In this document: positions 63,567-64,000 of the stretch, one piece after another
Position numbering within the stretch: the first letter of the stretch is position 1
How the letters are laid out: every line of letters starts with the position of its first letter
From: an uncultured Eubacterium sp.
Lineage (GTDB): Bacteria > Bacillota > Clostridia > Lachnospirales > Lachnospiraceae
Assembly: GCA_948579355.1 (NCBI GenBank)
Contig: CAPAOV010000013.1
Coordinates: 1 to 64,000, forward strand
Direction: 5' to 3'
DNA: 64,000 nucleotides
Notes under the pieces: generated by a model
What the model saw: the letters and a program-made list of their open reading frames with translations, nothing else
Told to the model about the DNA's origin: nothing
Databases searched by the model: none
Translations under genes and position numbers: made by a program

Positions 63567-64000
63567 TCAACCTATAATATCCACTATTAATTTAAGCGGC
63601 TCCGGCTGCTGTGGGCCGATGACAATACAATCTTGTAAATACGCCGCCGCTCTCGTCACCTGCTCCGGCTGTGAGCCGCAGCAAACGGCAAGTACATCGC
63701 CTTTCTTTACATACTCCCCCGTTTTCTTCTTCACAAGAATGCCCGCGCTGTTATCAATCGCGCTCTCTTTTGTCTCCCTGCCCGCGCCAAGCATTCCCGC
63801 CGCGATACCAAAGCCCTCGGTATTCATTTTCACAATATATCCATCGGCTTGCGCTGTCAGCTCTTCCGTCACCTCTGCCTTCTCAAACCGCTCCGGCTCG
63901 TCAATATATCTGACGTCTCCGCCCTGCGCCTGCACCATATCCCGAAATTTCGCAAACGCCCTGCCGCTTTCCAGCGCCTCGCGCGCCTCTTCTTTTCCCT
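63567..64000 (-). CDS. Pyrimidine-nucleoside phosphorylase, C-terminal part (cut by window edge)
   Basis: The reading frame continues past base 64000, so only the last ~144 residues are seen. They match the C-terminal domain of thymidine/pyrimidine-nucleoside phosphorylases: ESGRAFAKFRDMVQAQGGD, then QADGYIVKMNTEGFG, a Lys-rich KKKTGEYVKKGD turn and a final ~20 residues. The catalytic N-terminal part lies outside the window. The enzyme cleaves thymidine or uridine with phosphate. Confidence 0.9.
   Translation of the reverse strand, partial: GKEEAREALESGRAFAKFRDMVQAQGGDVRYIDEPERFEKAEVTEELTAQADGYIVKMNTEGFGIAAGMLGAGRETKESAIDNSAGILVKKKTGEYVKKGDVLAVCCGSQPEQVTRAAAYLQDCIVIGPQQPEPLKLIVDIIG

Overview
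The window looks like one end of a draft-assembly contig from a Gram-positive, AT-leaning Clostridia genome, most likely Lachnospiraceae. Supporting signs are AGGAGG-type ribosome sites throughout, Firmicutes-type genes (mutS2, yhaM, a VanW-domain protein, YitT, a PadR/DUF1700/DUF4097 operon), a [FeFe]-hydrogenase maturase (HydE) and teichoic-acid-like glycerophosphotransferases. No 16S gene is present, so the family assignment is inference. Bases 14-47 are an exact Illumina TruSeq adapter, so the left edge is a library artefact fused to a CRISPR array.

Region 1 (1-17.5 kb) is a defence island, transcribed leftwards. It holds a complete type I-C CRISPR-Cas locus (cas3-cas5c-cas8c-cas7c-cas4-cas1-cas2, leader, truncated array) with a promoter upstream of cas3 and a clear internal start for Cas11c inside cas8c. 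A dGTPase-like HD protein, an APH-type kinase and a DUF5131 gene with a probable C-terminal frameshift follow. Two small nuclease cassettes are then stacked at the 3' end of the 23S rRNA m5U methyltransferase gene (rlmD). One cassette encodes a YhcG-type and an Mrr-like nuclease; the other encodes a restriction endonuclease and a DNA methyltransferase. Each cassette starts with an rlmD 3' end and ends in a shared ~143-bp repeat at an att-like CAYGTGGAGACG site. The spare rlmD 3' end differs from the intact one at 11 of 338 bases, and 10 of those are synonymous. This suggests repeated site-specific acquisition with replacement of the gene tail.

Region 2 (17-46.8 kb) is mostly core chromosome: rlmD-yhaM, mutS2, an ECF sigma/anti-sigma pair, trmL-cheX, an AIR-synthase-like gene, a VanW-domain protein, a radical SAM protein, tRNA-Gly, a PepSY-like secreted protein, a HAD phosphatase, a GH43-like hydrolase, a hybrid histidine kinase, a CDF transporter, the PadR operon with a visible operator-like inverted repeat, YitT and hydE.

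Region 3 (46.8-64 kb) is a cell-surface polysaccharide locus: two TagF/TagB-like proteins, a GlfT2-like glycosyltransferase, an ABC exporter, GT2 and GT4 enzymes, a priming polyprenyl-phosphate sugar transferase and, after pncB and an AraC regulator, another GT2 and UDP-galactopyranose mutase. Together they suggest a galactofuranose-containing, phosphodiester-decorated glycan exported by an ABC transporter. The right edge cuts a pyrimidine-nucleoside phosphorylase gene.

The most unusual non-coding signal is a ~157-nt structured repeat present twice (43910-44065 and 46866-47023), with several nested stems and compensatory base changes. A different three-hairpin cluster precedes the GH43-like gene.
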